Position numbers and translations under genes: made by a program. Below, piece by piece: positions 16,964-25,760 of a stretch of DNA of 64,000 bases. The stretch spans positions 930,001 to 994,000 of the forward strand of contig NZ_JADJJX010000001.1 of the NCBI RefSeq assembly GCF_016706325.1, in the 5' to 3' direction. The first letter of the stretch is position 1; each line of letters starts with the position of its first letter. The notes beneath the pieces were generated by a model that worked only from the letters and a program-made list of their open reading frames with translations, did no database searches and was not told the DNA's origin. The stretch comes from Methanothrix sp. Its GTDB lineage: Archaea; Halobacteriota; Methanosarcinia; Methanotrichales; Methanotrichaceae.

Positions 16964-17893
16964 TCACCTATCGTAGTATGGCGCCATCTTGGTGACCAGG
17001 AATGGAAACTCTTCGCTCACATCCACGCGGACGAAGAATTTTTCCGTGACATCGGTCTCTCTGTTAGTGTAGGAGAAGATCACAGAGACAATTTTTCGCG
17101 CACCGCTTAGCCTTGATGGCCTAGCTTCTACGCCTGTCAGGGAAAAGTTGTGCTCGAACTCCTCTGCCGCCTTGGCATAGATTGCTGGATATCGAACCGC
17201 CAGGTAATTCAGCGCCCTGTGCTCGTCAGTGGCTCCAGTATTGTCCGCCATCTGCAGGATCCTGTCGAACAGCTCATTGGCTGCAGTTCTGAACTTCTCC
17301 TCCTGCTTCTCGGGAATCGACTCAGGCCTCGGAATAGATTTGATGAAGGCATCTCTATTGAATGAGAAGAGCTGATCGAATCCGACCAACGGGACTTGCA
17401 GTCCGCTGCACATTTCAGGCGGAGCAACTGGTCCCTTTAATCCGACCACGACATCCATGCCCGCTTTATCCTGTTGAGGCTTGACGGATTCCACCAGACG
17501 ATCGAAATCCAATGGGTCCTTCGGCAACAGGATATAGGCGGCCACACCTTCTATGGTTAGAGTCCAACACAGCTCACGTACCAGATACCTATTTTCCTTC
17601 TTTGACAGAACCGAGTAGAAGGCCTGTTGATCCGTAAGCCCGGTTGTCTTCGCCCTGCCAGTAGCCTGTGCAAACTCTCTTTCCACGGCCATTCTTCGAA
17701 AGCGAGGGTCGATCTTTCCAAGGGCGTAGACGTATTGGGGCGCATTTGTGCCCTTGGCTTTCGTACCTTCTCCGCATCCACAGCTACGCTTTGCCATTCC
17801 TTGAGAGGAGGCTTTGTTTTCTTGGCTCTCCTGGCAAGGTGCCTGGTTCACAGGCAGGCTTGCCAGCTTATCCTTTGCTTCTTTTTCTTCCAT
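16964..17893 (-). CDS. PatG C-terminal-domain-like protein
   Basis: A 309-residue soluble protein. From memory it strongly resembles the region after the subtilisin domain in cyanobactin maturation proteases (PatG/TruG), including PQYVYALGKIDPRF, ENRYLVRELCWTLTIEGVAA, GPVAPPEMCSGLQVPLVGFD, TDEHRALNYLAVRYPAIY and a closing ENFPFLVTKMAPYYDR-like end. There is no protease domain here. The N-terminal ~45 residues are Lys/Glu-rich with a CGCGEG cluster. In cyanobactin pathways this region's biochemical role is unclear. It is the first gene of a two-gene operon with the Cys-rich peptide and has paired palindromes at its promoter. The family assignment needs a profile search. Confidence 0.65.
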   Translation of the reverse strand: MEEKEAKDKLASLPVNQAPCQESQENKASSQGMAKRSCGCGEGTKAKGTNAPQYVYALGKIDPRFRRMAVEREFAQATGRAKTTGLTDQQAFYSVLSKKENRYLVRELCWTLTIEGVAAYILLPKDPLDFDRLVESVKPQQDKAGMDVVVGLKGPVAPPEMCSGLQVPLVGFDQLFSFNRDAFIKSIPRPESIPEKQEEKFRTAANELFDRILQMADNTGATDEHRALNYLAVRYPAIYAKAAEEFEHNFSLTGVEARPSRLSGARKIVSVIFSYTNRETDVTEKFFVRVDVSEEFPFLVTKMAPYYDR

Positions 17894-17980
17894 ATCAATT
17901 CCCCACTCTTTTATCGCACAACTGTGCTCTTTGGAAGCACAACCACTGATACCACTTATAGCTAGATAAATCTATTGAAT

Positions 17981-18056
17981 TTGTTCGGATTTCCCGAACA
18001 AAAAGCAAATATATAAATACATAATATCTCATTTTGTTCAAAAATCCGAACAAAAT
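17981..18056 (-). promoter_or_regulatory. Promoter of the PatG-like operon with two palindromic operators
   Basis: Two related palindromes share half-sites TTGTTC/GAACAA: site 1 at 17981-18001 (spacer 9, extended to TTGTTCGG/CCGAACAA) and site 2 at 18031-18056 (ATTTTGTTC/GAACAAAAT, spacer 8). Their centres are ~52 bp apart, about five helical turns. A TATA box (minus strand TTTATATA) lies between them at 18010-18017. The predicted transcription start ~25 nt downstream falls inside site 1, while site 2 covers the region upstream of TATA. This is typical of a dimeric repressor binding cooperatively. Confidence 0.7.
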
Positions 18057-18310
18057 GCAAAGGCTTAAATAAGGTGGTTTTCTTTCTAACCTGCCACCGA
18101 TAGGGATTTCAGCTCTTGCATGCATGTAGCCGATATTTTATTACTAATATCGTAGCATATTGCAGCTATGCAAACTGAATAAGTGGGCGGCATAACTCTT
18201 TTCAAGTGCTATCATTCTGAAATTATTTCACACAAGCATTTAGCACAGAGGAAGCCGGAAAAGAGAACTACCTGAAAAATGGCTATGAATGGAGAGAATG
18301 CAAAATTCAT
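18057..18310. other. Intergenic region between operators and propeller gene
   Basis: No gene is visible. The region lies between the leftward PatG-like operon promoter and the 3' end of the leftward propeller gene, and shows no structured element beyond a TGCATGCATG palindrome near 18117. Confidence 0.4.
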
Positions 18311-19564
18311 TTAAGACTGCATTCTCGCCGCTATTTTCATCAGCCAGGCATCTACATTGCCGGAAGAGGTCGTCCATCCAGTACTGACGTAGCTGCCATC
18401 TCCAGCTTGCTGAACTGATGAACCCTCATTTCTGCCCGACTCATCGAAGACTTTATCCCATTGCTTCATTCCTACGTTATCGGTTTTTATCAGCCATGAG
18501 TACATCCCGGTACCTAAGCCGTAACCTGCAATGATATAGCCGCCATCCGCTGTCTCTTGAGCTGCGGTGGCAAGATCATAATTAGAATTCCCGAAGCTGA
18601 AGATCTTGCCCCATTGCATGATGCCATTGGAATCGGTCCTTATCAGCCAGGCATCGCCCGTGAGAGATTTATTAGCCAGAGGAGCATTTGCGCCGCCTGC
18701 AATGATGTAGCCACCATCTTTTACTTGTTGGACTAATTCTCCGCGGTCGTCTCTCGATCCCCCGAAAGTTATATTCCATTGCTCATTGCCCGCTGAATCC
18801 GTCTTTATCAGCCAGACATCTTTGCCGCCTGTACCATAAGACTCTGTGAAACCTGCGATAACATAGCCGTCATCTCTAGTCCTCTGTACTGCACGGCCAC
18901 CGTCATCCTTCGGCCCTCCGAAGGTTCTATTCCATTCCTCATCGCCGGACACATCGGCTTTTATCAGCCAGACATCGCTTCCACCGGCTCCATAGGATCT
19001 TGTCTCACCAGCGATGATATAGCCACCATCTTCTGTCCCCTGAACCGAGTAACCCCAATCGTAGCTGGCCCCCCCATAGGTTTTGTTCCAGCGCTCTTTT
19101 CCATCAGAGTTGGTCTTTATTAGCCAGGCATCAAAATCTCCTGCGCCAAAGGAGCTTGTCGCGCCCGCAAGGATATAGCTGCCGTCATTAATCTGCATTA
19201 CTGATGCGCCAGAATCGTCATCAGAACCGCCAAAAGTCCTGTTCCACTTCTCATTGCCATTTTGATCCGCCTCTACTAGCCAGGCATCATCTCTTCCAGC
19301 ACCATAAGAGCTAGTAGTGCCTGCAATGACATATCCGCCATCTTTTACCTCTAATACAGAGTTTCCAACATCAGACCCAGCACCGCCATAGGATCTATGC
19401 CACATCTCCTCCTGAGGCGCAAAGGCCCCAAATGTATGCAGCAGTAGTAATAACATCAATAATATGGCCAGCCCTAATATTAACGGGTCCTCGCTGAACT
19501 TTGTAGATGTGATGGATGATTTTATTTTGCGGATAAGGAGTTGGATAGAAGACTCTTTGTTCAC
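18311..19564 (-). CDS. Membrane-anchored seven-repeat beta-propeller-like protein
   Basis: A protein of up to 417 residues. It has a ~45-residue N-terminal extension with a TM helix (LILGLAILLMLLLLLH), then seven repeats of ~50 residues with the pattern DGGYVIAGTTSSYGAG and DAWLVEADQNGNEKWNRTFG. It is a clear paralogue of the plus-strand gene at 15408-16595. The fold is probably a seven-bladed propeller held outside the cell by the N-terminal helix. The GTG at 19564 overlaps an AGGTG word, so the true start could be downstream. Function unknown. Confidence 0.75.
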   Translation of the reverse strand: MNKESSIQLLIRKIKSSITSTKFSEDPLILGLAILLMLLLLLHTFGAFAPQEEMWHRSYGGAGSDVGNSVLEVKDGGYVIAGTTSSYGAGRDDAWLVEADQNGNEKWNRTFGGSDDDSGASVMQINDGSYILAGATSSFGAGDFDAWLIKTNSDGKERWNKTYGGASYDWGYSVQGTEDGGYIIAGETRSYGAGGSDVWLIKADVSGDEEWNRTFGGPKDDGGRAVQRTRDDGYVIAGFTESYGTGGKDVWLIKTDSAGNEQWNITFGGSRDDRGELVQQVKDGGYIIAGGANAPLANKSLTGDAWLIRTDSNGIMQWGKIFSFGNSNYDLATAAQETADGGYIIAGYGLGTGMYSWLIKTDNVGMKQWDKVFDESGRNEGSSVQQAGDGSYVSTGWTTSSGNVDAWLMKIAARMQS

Positions 19565-19662
19565 CTATAGGTCAACTCCATCAAGAGCGCTTCCGCGAAA
19601 TTTATAACCATATTTCCACCTTCGATTGTAGCCAAATTCATCCAGAGGTTAATCATACTAAT

Positions 19663-19887
19663 CTAAATGCCTTCTACGTCGTTTTTCTCCTGAGGATCTT
19701 CATAGATGAAAATCTCCTCAATTTTAACGCCGAAGATCTTCGCTATTTTAAAGGCAAGGTCTAGAGATGGGCTATATTTGCCCTTTTCGATGGCTAACAC
19801 TGTCTGTCTGGTCACTCCAATCTTTTTGGCAAGTTCCTCCTGTGTTAGATCGTGTATGGCCCGATAAACCCTGACTCTATTCTTCAT
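19663..19887 (-). CDS. XRE-family HTH transcriptional regulator
   Basis: A ~74-residue Cro/CI-type DNA-binding protein. The ATG at 19887 is chosen because it starts the conserved MKNRVRVYRAIHDLTQEELA; the longer frame adds 13 residues without homology. The helix-turn-helix (TQEELAKKIGVTRQTVLAIE) and the closing segment (SLDLAFKIAKIFGVKIEEIF) are canonical. It overlaps the 3' end of the DUF2178 gene by ~11 nt, so the two are translationally coupled. This HTH plus DUF2178 membrane-protein pair recurs in archaea and bacteria, probably with the HTH controlling the pair. Confidence 0.88.
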   Translation of the reverse strand: MKNRVRVYRAIHDLTQEELAKKIGVTRQTVLAIEKGKYSPSLDLAFKIAKIFGVKIEEIFIYEDPQEKNDVEGI

Positions 19888-20293
19888 TTGGAGGCTCGTA
19901 TCCATATTTCTTGTTGTAATATCCATACAGAAGCGAATATAATATCATCAAAGAGGAGGCAGAGAATGCCAGAGTAAAGCCGATATTTGTATACTCTGAG
20001 TATCTATACCTGAGCGCAATCAAGACAACACCTATCAAGATGTTTGTCGCAGCGAAGATCTCTATGGCCAGCTTGGATGCCTTTTCGCTTACCTTAACAT
20101 CTCTCTCATCCTCTACGACCTCTTTGATTTTCGATTTGCATAAGTAGAGTAGAACCACACCTGCTGTTATAGAAATCGCCACTAAAAGGGCATTTCCAGC
20201 AGCCGTAAACCAGCCAACCAAAGCTACCATGGATACAATGATCGCCATTCTGCAAATCTTCGACCCTCTTACATCCATGATATCTCTTTGCAT
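19877..20293 (-). CDS. DUF2178-family membrane protein
   Basis: A 138-residue protein with four predicted TM helices: two near the N-terminus (MAIIVSMVALVGWFTAAG and LLVAISITAGVVLLYL), a charged loop with EVVEDERDVKVSEKASKLAI, then two more helices. The ERD-x-x-x-SEKAS loop is the hallmark of DUF2178. Function is unknown. It is first in a two-gene unit with the overlapping XRE regulator at 19663-19887. Confidence 0.85.
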   Translation of the reverse strand: MQRDIMDVRGSKICRMAIIVSMVALVGWFTAAGNALLVAISITAGVVLLYLCKSKIKEVVEDERDVKVSEKASKLAIEIFAATNILIGVVLIALRYRYSEYTNIGFTLAFSASSLMILYSLLYGYYNKKYGYEPPNEE

Positions 20294-20325
20294 TGCATTA
20301 GGTTATATAAGCTCTGCTTACGTAC

Positions 20326-21290
20326 GTGTTTAGCTCCTATCACACTTATGCAAGCTTTACCCAAGATCAATTAAACCAAAGAATTAAATGATAATTATAT
20401 TCATCAATTAAGAGTATACACGAAGAAGAAATAATCAAGCAACCTCAAGAAGAGAATGAGCTGTTAAGACGTGAGATCGAGTTGATTAAGGCAAAAATAA
20501 TCGAGCTTGAAGCCCGGCTAGCCAAATATGATATCCGGGCTGCCCGAAAGGAGTTGTTGCCAGCAATGCAGAATGTCCCTCTGAAGGCTGATTCGGAAAT
20601 AACATAATTGCGCAGACAGCTTTGCTGAAGTACGAGGATAGACTGCCACATAGGAAAATCCAGGATGCACTGAGGCGACTGCATGGATTGAATACGAGCC
20701 CGGCTACGGTAGTCGATCTAACCCGTCGCGCTGCTGAAGTGGTACAATCGGAATACGATGCCGTTTTGAGCAAGATTCGATGTGCTCCAATCATGATTCA
20801 AGGGCACAATTGTATGCGATAGAGGGAAACCATATGCCGGATTCACAAAGCGATTGCAGCGATGCTGGGCACACATTCGGGAATCGAAGGACCTAGCTGA
20901 AAGGTTCGAGGAAGCAATTCCCTGCATAAAGCGCCCAAGGTGCTTTATGAATCGCTAACCACAGCTCTTGAAACCGATCCACCGAGAAGAGCTCCGGCAT
21001 TGGATAGAGATAGAGTACTTTTGCGAGAGGGTCCAGAAATTCATTGGCAATATCCGCAACGGATTCGAGTACTGGTTCACTTTCATCATTAATCCAGGTG
21101 TGGAGCCGACAAATAATAGAGCAGAAAGGGCACTACGCCCGCAGGTCGTTTTGAGGCAGTTTTTTGCGAACTCTGCGCAATACCAAAGGAACTTCGATTC
21201 ACGAACGAATCATGACCGTTTTGGCAACCTAGAGACAAAGAGAACTGGATAATCTCCAAATGATAACGGCAAGGCTTGCCAGCTAAACAC
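20326..21290 (+). pseudogene. IS66-family transposase remnant
   Basis: Pieces of an IS66 transposase survive in several frames: a coiled-coil leader (EENELLRREIELIKAKIIEL) at ~20440, LHGLNTSPATVVDLTRRAAE at ~20680, and the C-terminal catalytic end NPGVEPTNNRAERALRPQVV at ~21100. Frameshifts and a large internal deletion separate them; a full element would be well over 2 kb. The word GTGTTTAGCT at 20326-20335 recurs inverted at 21281-21290 and may mark the ends. Confidence 0.75.
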
Positions 21291-21497
21291 ATACACATAT
21301 TTAATACCAGTCGTATAACTTTTCACGATCAATAGCTCTGATCTATCACTTATCATATTACGTGAGAAAATGCATCCATAGCTGCAACCTGAACGGGCCG
21401 AAAGTATTATAAGCAAATTGCATAGTAACAATAATTCATATCCGATTTGGATTAGTGGCATTATGATGATCGTCTATCCAGACATTGAATCTGGAAG

Positions 21498-21965
21498 GTG
21501 TTCGAACTGAAGAGAAATAAGCATCTGATAGCTCTGGCATTATCTTTCATTTTTTTGCTGGCGGTCAGCGTCATCGATGCCAGCTCAGAGGAGAGCGAAT
21601 CTCCTTTGGCCATAACCGATTCCGCGGGAAGGGTGGTCACACTTCCCGGGCCCGCGCAGGGGATCATCGTTCTGAATACCGATGCCGCGGAGGCTGTATC
21701 TGCTCTAGGAGCCTCGGATCTGATTGTTGGGTTGGCGTATGTCTATCCTGGAAAGCCGAATGGGGTTGAGGCCGTCTCCCAGAATCTGAAGCCATTTAGC
21801 GGAATTATTTCCCTGGGGCTGGACTTTTACAAAGAGGAGAACCTCAGCCGGGAGTTGAGGCTTTTGGGCTCGATACTTGGCCGGGAGGAGCAGAAGAACA
21901 GGACATTTGTATATCCGGCTATTGATGAGAAATTGAGGTCTGATAGAGATGAGAAGATCATCTGA
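21498..21965 (+). pseudogene. Truncated periplasmic binding protein (BtuF/FepB type)
   Basis: A 155-residue frame with a signal peptide (IALALSFIFLLAVSVIDA), then the N-lobe opening of an iron/cobalamin-type substrate-binding protein (ITDSAGRVVTLPGPAQGIIV; LGASDLIVGLAYVYPG). It then jumps to a mid-protein helix (ENLSRELRLLGSILGREEQ) and ends shortly after. Family members have ~280-350 residues in this domain, so most of both lobes is missing and binding is unlikely. It lacks the dockerin domain of its neighbours. Its last 17 bp overlap the start of the next, intact gene, which may be coupled to it. Confidence 0.65.
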
Positions 21966-23205
21966 AGTTGGGATGCTCCTGATTGCTTTATGTGCCATAT
22001 CATGGGCAATATCCTCCCCATCGCTGGCCTTCAGCTATACACTGAATATATTTGGCAACGCCAATATGGATGATGCCATCGATGAATTGGATATCGCTTA
22101 TCTGGAGGATGTGATAGCCGGCAGGAGCCCAGCAACGGAGATGGCAGATGCCAATCTGGATGGTATTGTGGATGAGAAGGATATCGAGCAGGTAAAAGGG
22201 CTGATTGACGGGACTGGAGAGCAGATTAGCCTCAAGGCCTGCACCATCTATGAGGAGGCGGTGAATGTCACCATTCCCATGCCGGTGGAGGGCATTGTAG
22301 TCCTTAACCTGGCCTGCGCAGAGTCGGTTCGGGGCATAAATGCGCAGGATATGGTCGTCGGCGTCGGCTCATCCCTGGTGGAGGGACCAAACAGGGATTT
22401 CTTCCCGGAGATGGCAGGCCTTCCGACAGTGGGAAAATGGAGCGAGCCGGATATCGAGGCCATCATCAGCCTCAATCCCGATATCGTGATTGCCGATTTG
22501 AGGACGCCAGACCCAGAGAGGCTGGAGGACAAATTAGAGGGCACAGGCATTACAGTGCTTCGCATGGGCTTCACCTATCCCGACTACTCTCTGTCGGAGA
22601 TCATGGCCTTGGGCTATATCCTGGACCGGAAGGATGATGCCCGAGAGCTGAACAATCTCGCAGGAAGATGTTTGGACCTCATCGAGGAACGGGTTTCATC
22701 GATTGCTGAGAGTGAGAGGCCCAGGGTCTATCCCATATACTATACTTCTGCCGATCTATGGAAGACGGGATCCAATGGCTCTATTGTGGATATGCTCTGC
22801 AGTCTTGCCGGGGGCGAGAATATCGCCCATGATCTGACTGGAGGAACAGGCGGGATGTATCCCACTGTGGACCCGGAATGGGTGGTGCAGGAGAATCCCC
22901 AGATCATCTTCACCTGGAGCTCTCCTGGAGGCTACAGCCAGAGCAATGATACGGCGATGAGAGAGCTATGGACGGAGATCGTCCAGGCCCCGGAGCTATC
23001 ACAGGTGGAGGCAGCGAAGGACCAGCGGGTGCATCTCATGACCACAGAGATCACCAGCCGGCCAAGATGGTTTGTGGGCCTCTCATATCTGGCCAAATGG
23101 TTTTATCCAGAGAGGTTCCCGGATCTGGACCCAGAGGCCATACACAGAGAATACCTGGAGAGATTTCAGGGGCTAGAATATCGGGGGATCTTTGTATATC
23201 CATAG
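21949..23205 (+). CDS. Dockerin-fused iron/corrinoid-type substrate-binding protein
   Basis: A 418-residue exported protein. Signal peptide ~1-28; dockerin-like domain ~30-90 with two calcium loops (NANMDDAIDELDI and DANLDGIVDEKDI); then a PF01497-type binding domain with ADLR-type central motif (SEPDIEAIISLNPDIVIADL) and a C-lobe ending in a Trp-rich SRPRWFVGLSYLAKWFYPER. The family binds siderophores, haem or corrinoids outside the cell and hands them to an ABC importer. No BtuC/BtuD-type genes are beside it; a Gate membrane protein follows 137 bp downstream. One of five full-length paralogues in the window. Confidence 0.85.
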   Translation: MRRSSEVGMLLIALCAISWAISSPSLAFSYTLNIFGNANMDDAIDELDIAYLEDVIAGRSPATEMADANLDGIVDEKDIEQVKGLIDGTGEQISLKACTIYEEAVNVTIPMPVEGIVVLNLACAESVRGINAQDMVVGVGSSLVEGPNRDFFPEMAGLPTVGKWSEPDIEAIISLNPDIVIADLRTPDPERLEDKLEGTGITVLRMGFTYPDYSLSEIMALGYILDRKDDARELNNLAGRCLDLIEERVSSIAESERPRVYPIYYTSADLWKTGSNGSIVDMLCSLAGGENIAHDLTGGTGGMYPTVDPEWVVQENPQIIFTWSSPGGYSQSNDTAMRELWTEIVQAPELSQVEAAKDQRVHLMTTEITSRPRWFVGLSYLAKWFYPERFPDLDPEAIHREYLERFQGLEYRGIFVYP

Positions 23206-23342
23206 CCCCGTGGGCAATGATATTCCAGGAGAGATGGGTAGCATCTCCTGGAAATCCCTCCGGCCCCCTTTTTCAACCCCAGCCCGGGCGCCCAATGCTC
23301 GACAGCTTTAAGGGGCAATTCGATTATTATTAGATACAGAAA

Positions 23343-24284
23343 ATGCTCTCTATATTTGCTGAGTCTCTGGGCGCCACCGCCAGCACCATGTCAGTGGTAT
23401 TCATAATGCTATTTCTGACAGGACTGATGAATGAGCTGGGCTTATTCTACAGGATATCTCACCTGGCAAAGCCTTTGATATCGTTCTCTCACCTTCCTGC
23501 TATTTCTGCATCTACATTTGTGGTGAGCCTGGGATCAGCTCTGGCCGCGAACACCATGATCGCCAGGATGAGAGCAGAGGGCAATCTGACTGAGCGGCAG
23601 ACCTTTCTCTGTGCCATCATGAACAGCGTTCCCGTCTACTTTCGAGAGCTGTTCACATATCATCTGGCCTTTGTAGTCCCGGTGCTGGGCATCTTCGCCG
23701 GGGGTATTTACGCCATTGTTGCTCTCTCCACCGGGATCATCAAGCTCCTTATAGTGATGATCCTGGGACGGGCTTATCTTCCTGGAGAATCTGACCCCTC
23801 CCAGGAGGTGGATCTACCAGAAGACAAAAAGAGCATCTCCCAGGCTGCATTGAGATCCCTGAGGGGGCAGGGGAGACTGTTTTTGCGCATAGCATCCTTG
23901 TTTTTCGTCATGACCTTTCTCGTTTTATATCTGAGCGAACGAGGCATTCTCCAGTCGATAAATGCCCTTCCCATTGCCCATCTCTTCGGTGTGCCGCCGG
24001 AGACCATAGTCCCTCTGACCATCTATGTGGCCAGCCCCAAGGCGGGCATCACCCTTCTGGGGCCGATGATCAGCAATGGCAGCATAAGCGAGGCGAAGGC
24101 GCTGATAGTCCTGATGTTGGGCAGTATGTTCATGCTTCCCTTCTACTCCATCCGCTCGCTCATGCCCAATTATACCTCTGTCTTTGGAATGAGGTTGGGG
24201 CTGTCGCTGGTTGTGATATCCACGGGGATCAGCGTGCTGGTCAGGCTGATGGTCTTGATCGTATTGATGGTGCTGGCGGGATAA
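23343..24284 (+). CDS. Gate-domain (nucleoside recognition) membrane protein
   Basis: A 313-residue polytopic membrane protein with ~8 hydrophobic helices. The Gate domain pattern is visible in the first half (LMNELGLFYRISHLAKPLIS; PAISASTFVVSLGSALAANT) and again in the second (GVPPETIVPLTIYVASPKAG), in keeping with the inverted repeat of this family, which includes the Gate regions of FeoB and SpmA/B. Substrate is unknown. It lies just downstream of a dockerin-SBP, and the other Gate protein in the window (42130-43080) sits with an ABC pair, so a part in metal or cofactor uptake is plausible. Confidence 0.75.
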   Translation: MLSIFAESLGATASTMSVVFIMLFLTGLMNELGLFYRISHLAKPLISFSHLPAISASTFVVSLGSALAANTMIARMRAEGNLTERQTFLCAIMNSVPVYFRELFTYHLAFVVPVLGIFAGGIYAIVALSTGIIKLLIVMILGRAYLPGESDPSQEVDLPEDKKSISQAALRSLRGQGRLFLRIASLFFVMTFLVLYLSERGILQSINALPIAHLFGVPPETIVPLTIYVASPKAGITLLGPMISNGSISEAKALIVLMLGSMFMLPFYSIRSLMPNYTSVFGMRLGLSLVVISTGISVLVRLMVLIVLMVLAG

Positions 24285-24472
24285 TGAAGCATTCTCGGGC
24301 AATTCATTGCTGTCGGTCTTCACTATTCTATGAGATCGGCATCCTTGCCCCACAAGGCCGCTTTTTTGAATGGGGGAGCTGATGGCTACAGAATCAACCC
24401 ATCAGGAATGAGAGTTCCCAGGTTTTCTTTTGTGGTATCAATGAGGGGATATACTGAGTATCGTGGAATTGA

Positions 24473-24859
24473 TGCCGGGATTTCAGGATTTTGATCTTGG
24501 TGAGGGTGGTAAGGAATTCAGTTACACAGATACTGGATGAGCAGTTTATAGTTGCAGCCAGAGCCAAGGGCCTCAAGGAGACGCGCATCCTCACGCGCCA
24601 CGTCATAAGAAATGTTCTGCCACCATTTATCAGCATGGTGGCCATAAGCCTTGGATTCATGGTCTCTGGTGCTCTCATCGTGGAGATCGTATTCTCCCTG
24701 AACGGCATGGGAACGCTCATCTATGATGCAGTGGTGGCGAGGGATTATCCTGTCATGCAGGGTTGCTTCCTGGTTCTTACGGTGTGCGTGCTGGCTGCCA
24801 ACTTCGCAGCAGATATGCTTTATGCAATAGCCGATCCCAGAATTGGAGGATGGCGCTAA
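24473..24859 (+). pseudogene. DppB/NikB-type permease, C-terminal fragment
   Basis: Only the last ~125 residues of a peptide/nickel ABC permease remain. They include the conserved EAA loop (DEQFIVAARAKGLKETRILT followed by RHVIRNVLPPF) and the final helix ending ADPRIGGWR. A stop at 24470-24472 closes the frame upstream and ~190 residues of TM helices are gone. A TTG at 24491 could start translation, but the product would lack most of the membrane domain. The stop codon is immediately followed by the ATG of the intact DppC-type gene. Confidence 0.75.
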
Positions 24860-25687
24860 ATGAAAGCAAAAAAAGGCCCTGTCCCCCTCTCCCGTATCAA
24901 ACTGATCGGACTGTCGATTCTCTCATTATTCTTGGTCATGGCCATCTTTGCACCGATCATTGCACCAAATGATCCCCGGGAGACGAGGATGCCTTACCAG
25001 CCCCCAAGCCAGGAGCATTATCTGGGAACGAATGACATCGGCCAGGATATATTATCTGAGCTGATCTATGCCTCTCGCGTTTCATTGACTATCGGATTTC
25101 TGGCGGGACTGATCTCAGTTACCATCGGCGCGACCCTAGGAATACTGGCTGGATATTACCGTGGAGGTATGGAAGAGCTGGTCATGGCCACCAGCGATGT
25201 GGTATTGCTTGTGCCCGGGCTTCCTCTTATGATCATCCTGGCGGCCTATCTTTCCCCCAGTATGTGGAACATAGTCCTTGCCGTCGGCCTGCTCTGGTGG
25301 TGCTCTACGGCCCGGGTCGTTCACTCCCGGGTTCTGCAACTGCGGGAGATGCCTTTCGTGGAGGCGGCACGATCACTGGGGGGCGGTGATGGTTATATAA
25401 TGCTAAACCACATTCTGATCAATACCAAAGAGATCATCTACGCCAAGTTCGCCCTGGCGGTGGCATCGGCCATGCTCACTGAGGCGTCCTTGAGCTTTCT
25501 GGGCCTTGGCGATCCATTAAACATCAGTTGGGGAGAGATGATCCACTTCGCCTTTTCTCGGGGCGGATTTGCCAATGACATGTGGTGGTGGTATCTGCCG
25601 CCAGGGCTCATGATCTGCGCCTGTGTTCTGGGATTTGCGATGATATCAATGGAGCCGGAGAGATCCCAAAAGGCATTGGAGCCGTAG
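24860..25687 (+). CDS. DppC/NikC-type ABC permease
   Basis: A 275-residue, apparently complete inner-membrane permease: TM1 (LIGLSILSLFLVMAIFAPII), the conserved HYLGTNDIGQDILSELIYAS, then five more helices with the EAA loop (EAARSLGGGDGYIMLNHIL) and the family's LSFLGLGDPLNISWGEMIHF. It would pair with a DppB-type permease and two ATPases to import peptides or nickel chelates. Its DppB partner is a fragment and no ATPase is adjacent, so it is probably orphaned. The complete paralogue system is at 32309-37381. Confidence 0.85.
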   Translation: MKAKKGPVPLSRIKLIGLSILSLFLVMAIFAPIIAPNDPRETRMPYQPPSQEHYLGTNDIGQDILSELIYASRVSLTIGFLAGLISVTIGATLGILAGYYRGGMEELVMATSDVVLLVPGLPLMIILAAYLSPSMWNIVLAVGLLWWCSTARVVHSRVLQLREMPFVEAARSLGGGDGYIMLNHILINTKEIIYAKFALAVASAMLTEASLSFLGLGDPLNISWGEMIHFAFSRGGFANDMWWWYLPPGLMICACVLGFAMISMEPERSQKALEP

Positions 25688-25760
25688 GGCCGGCCGTCAG
25701 GAGGCTTCTAGAGGGAGAGAGGCATATCCGCAGGCAGCTTATTGCCGAGTATGCGCGAAA

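Noticed and set aside
16756..17893. A complete cyanobactin gene cluster
   Set aside because: There is no subtilisin-type protease, prenyltransferase or heterocyclase in the window; only the PatG C-terminal-like region and a Cys-rich peptide are seen.
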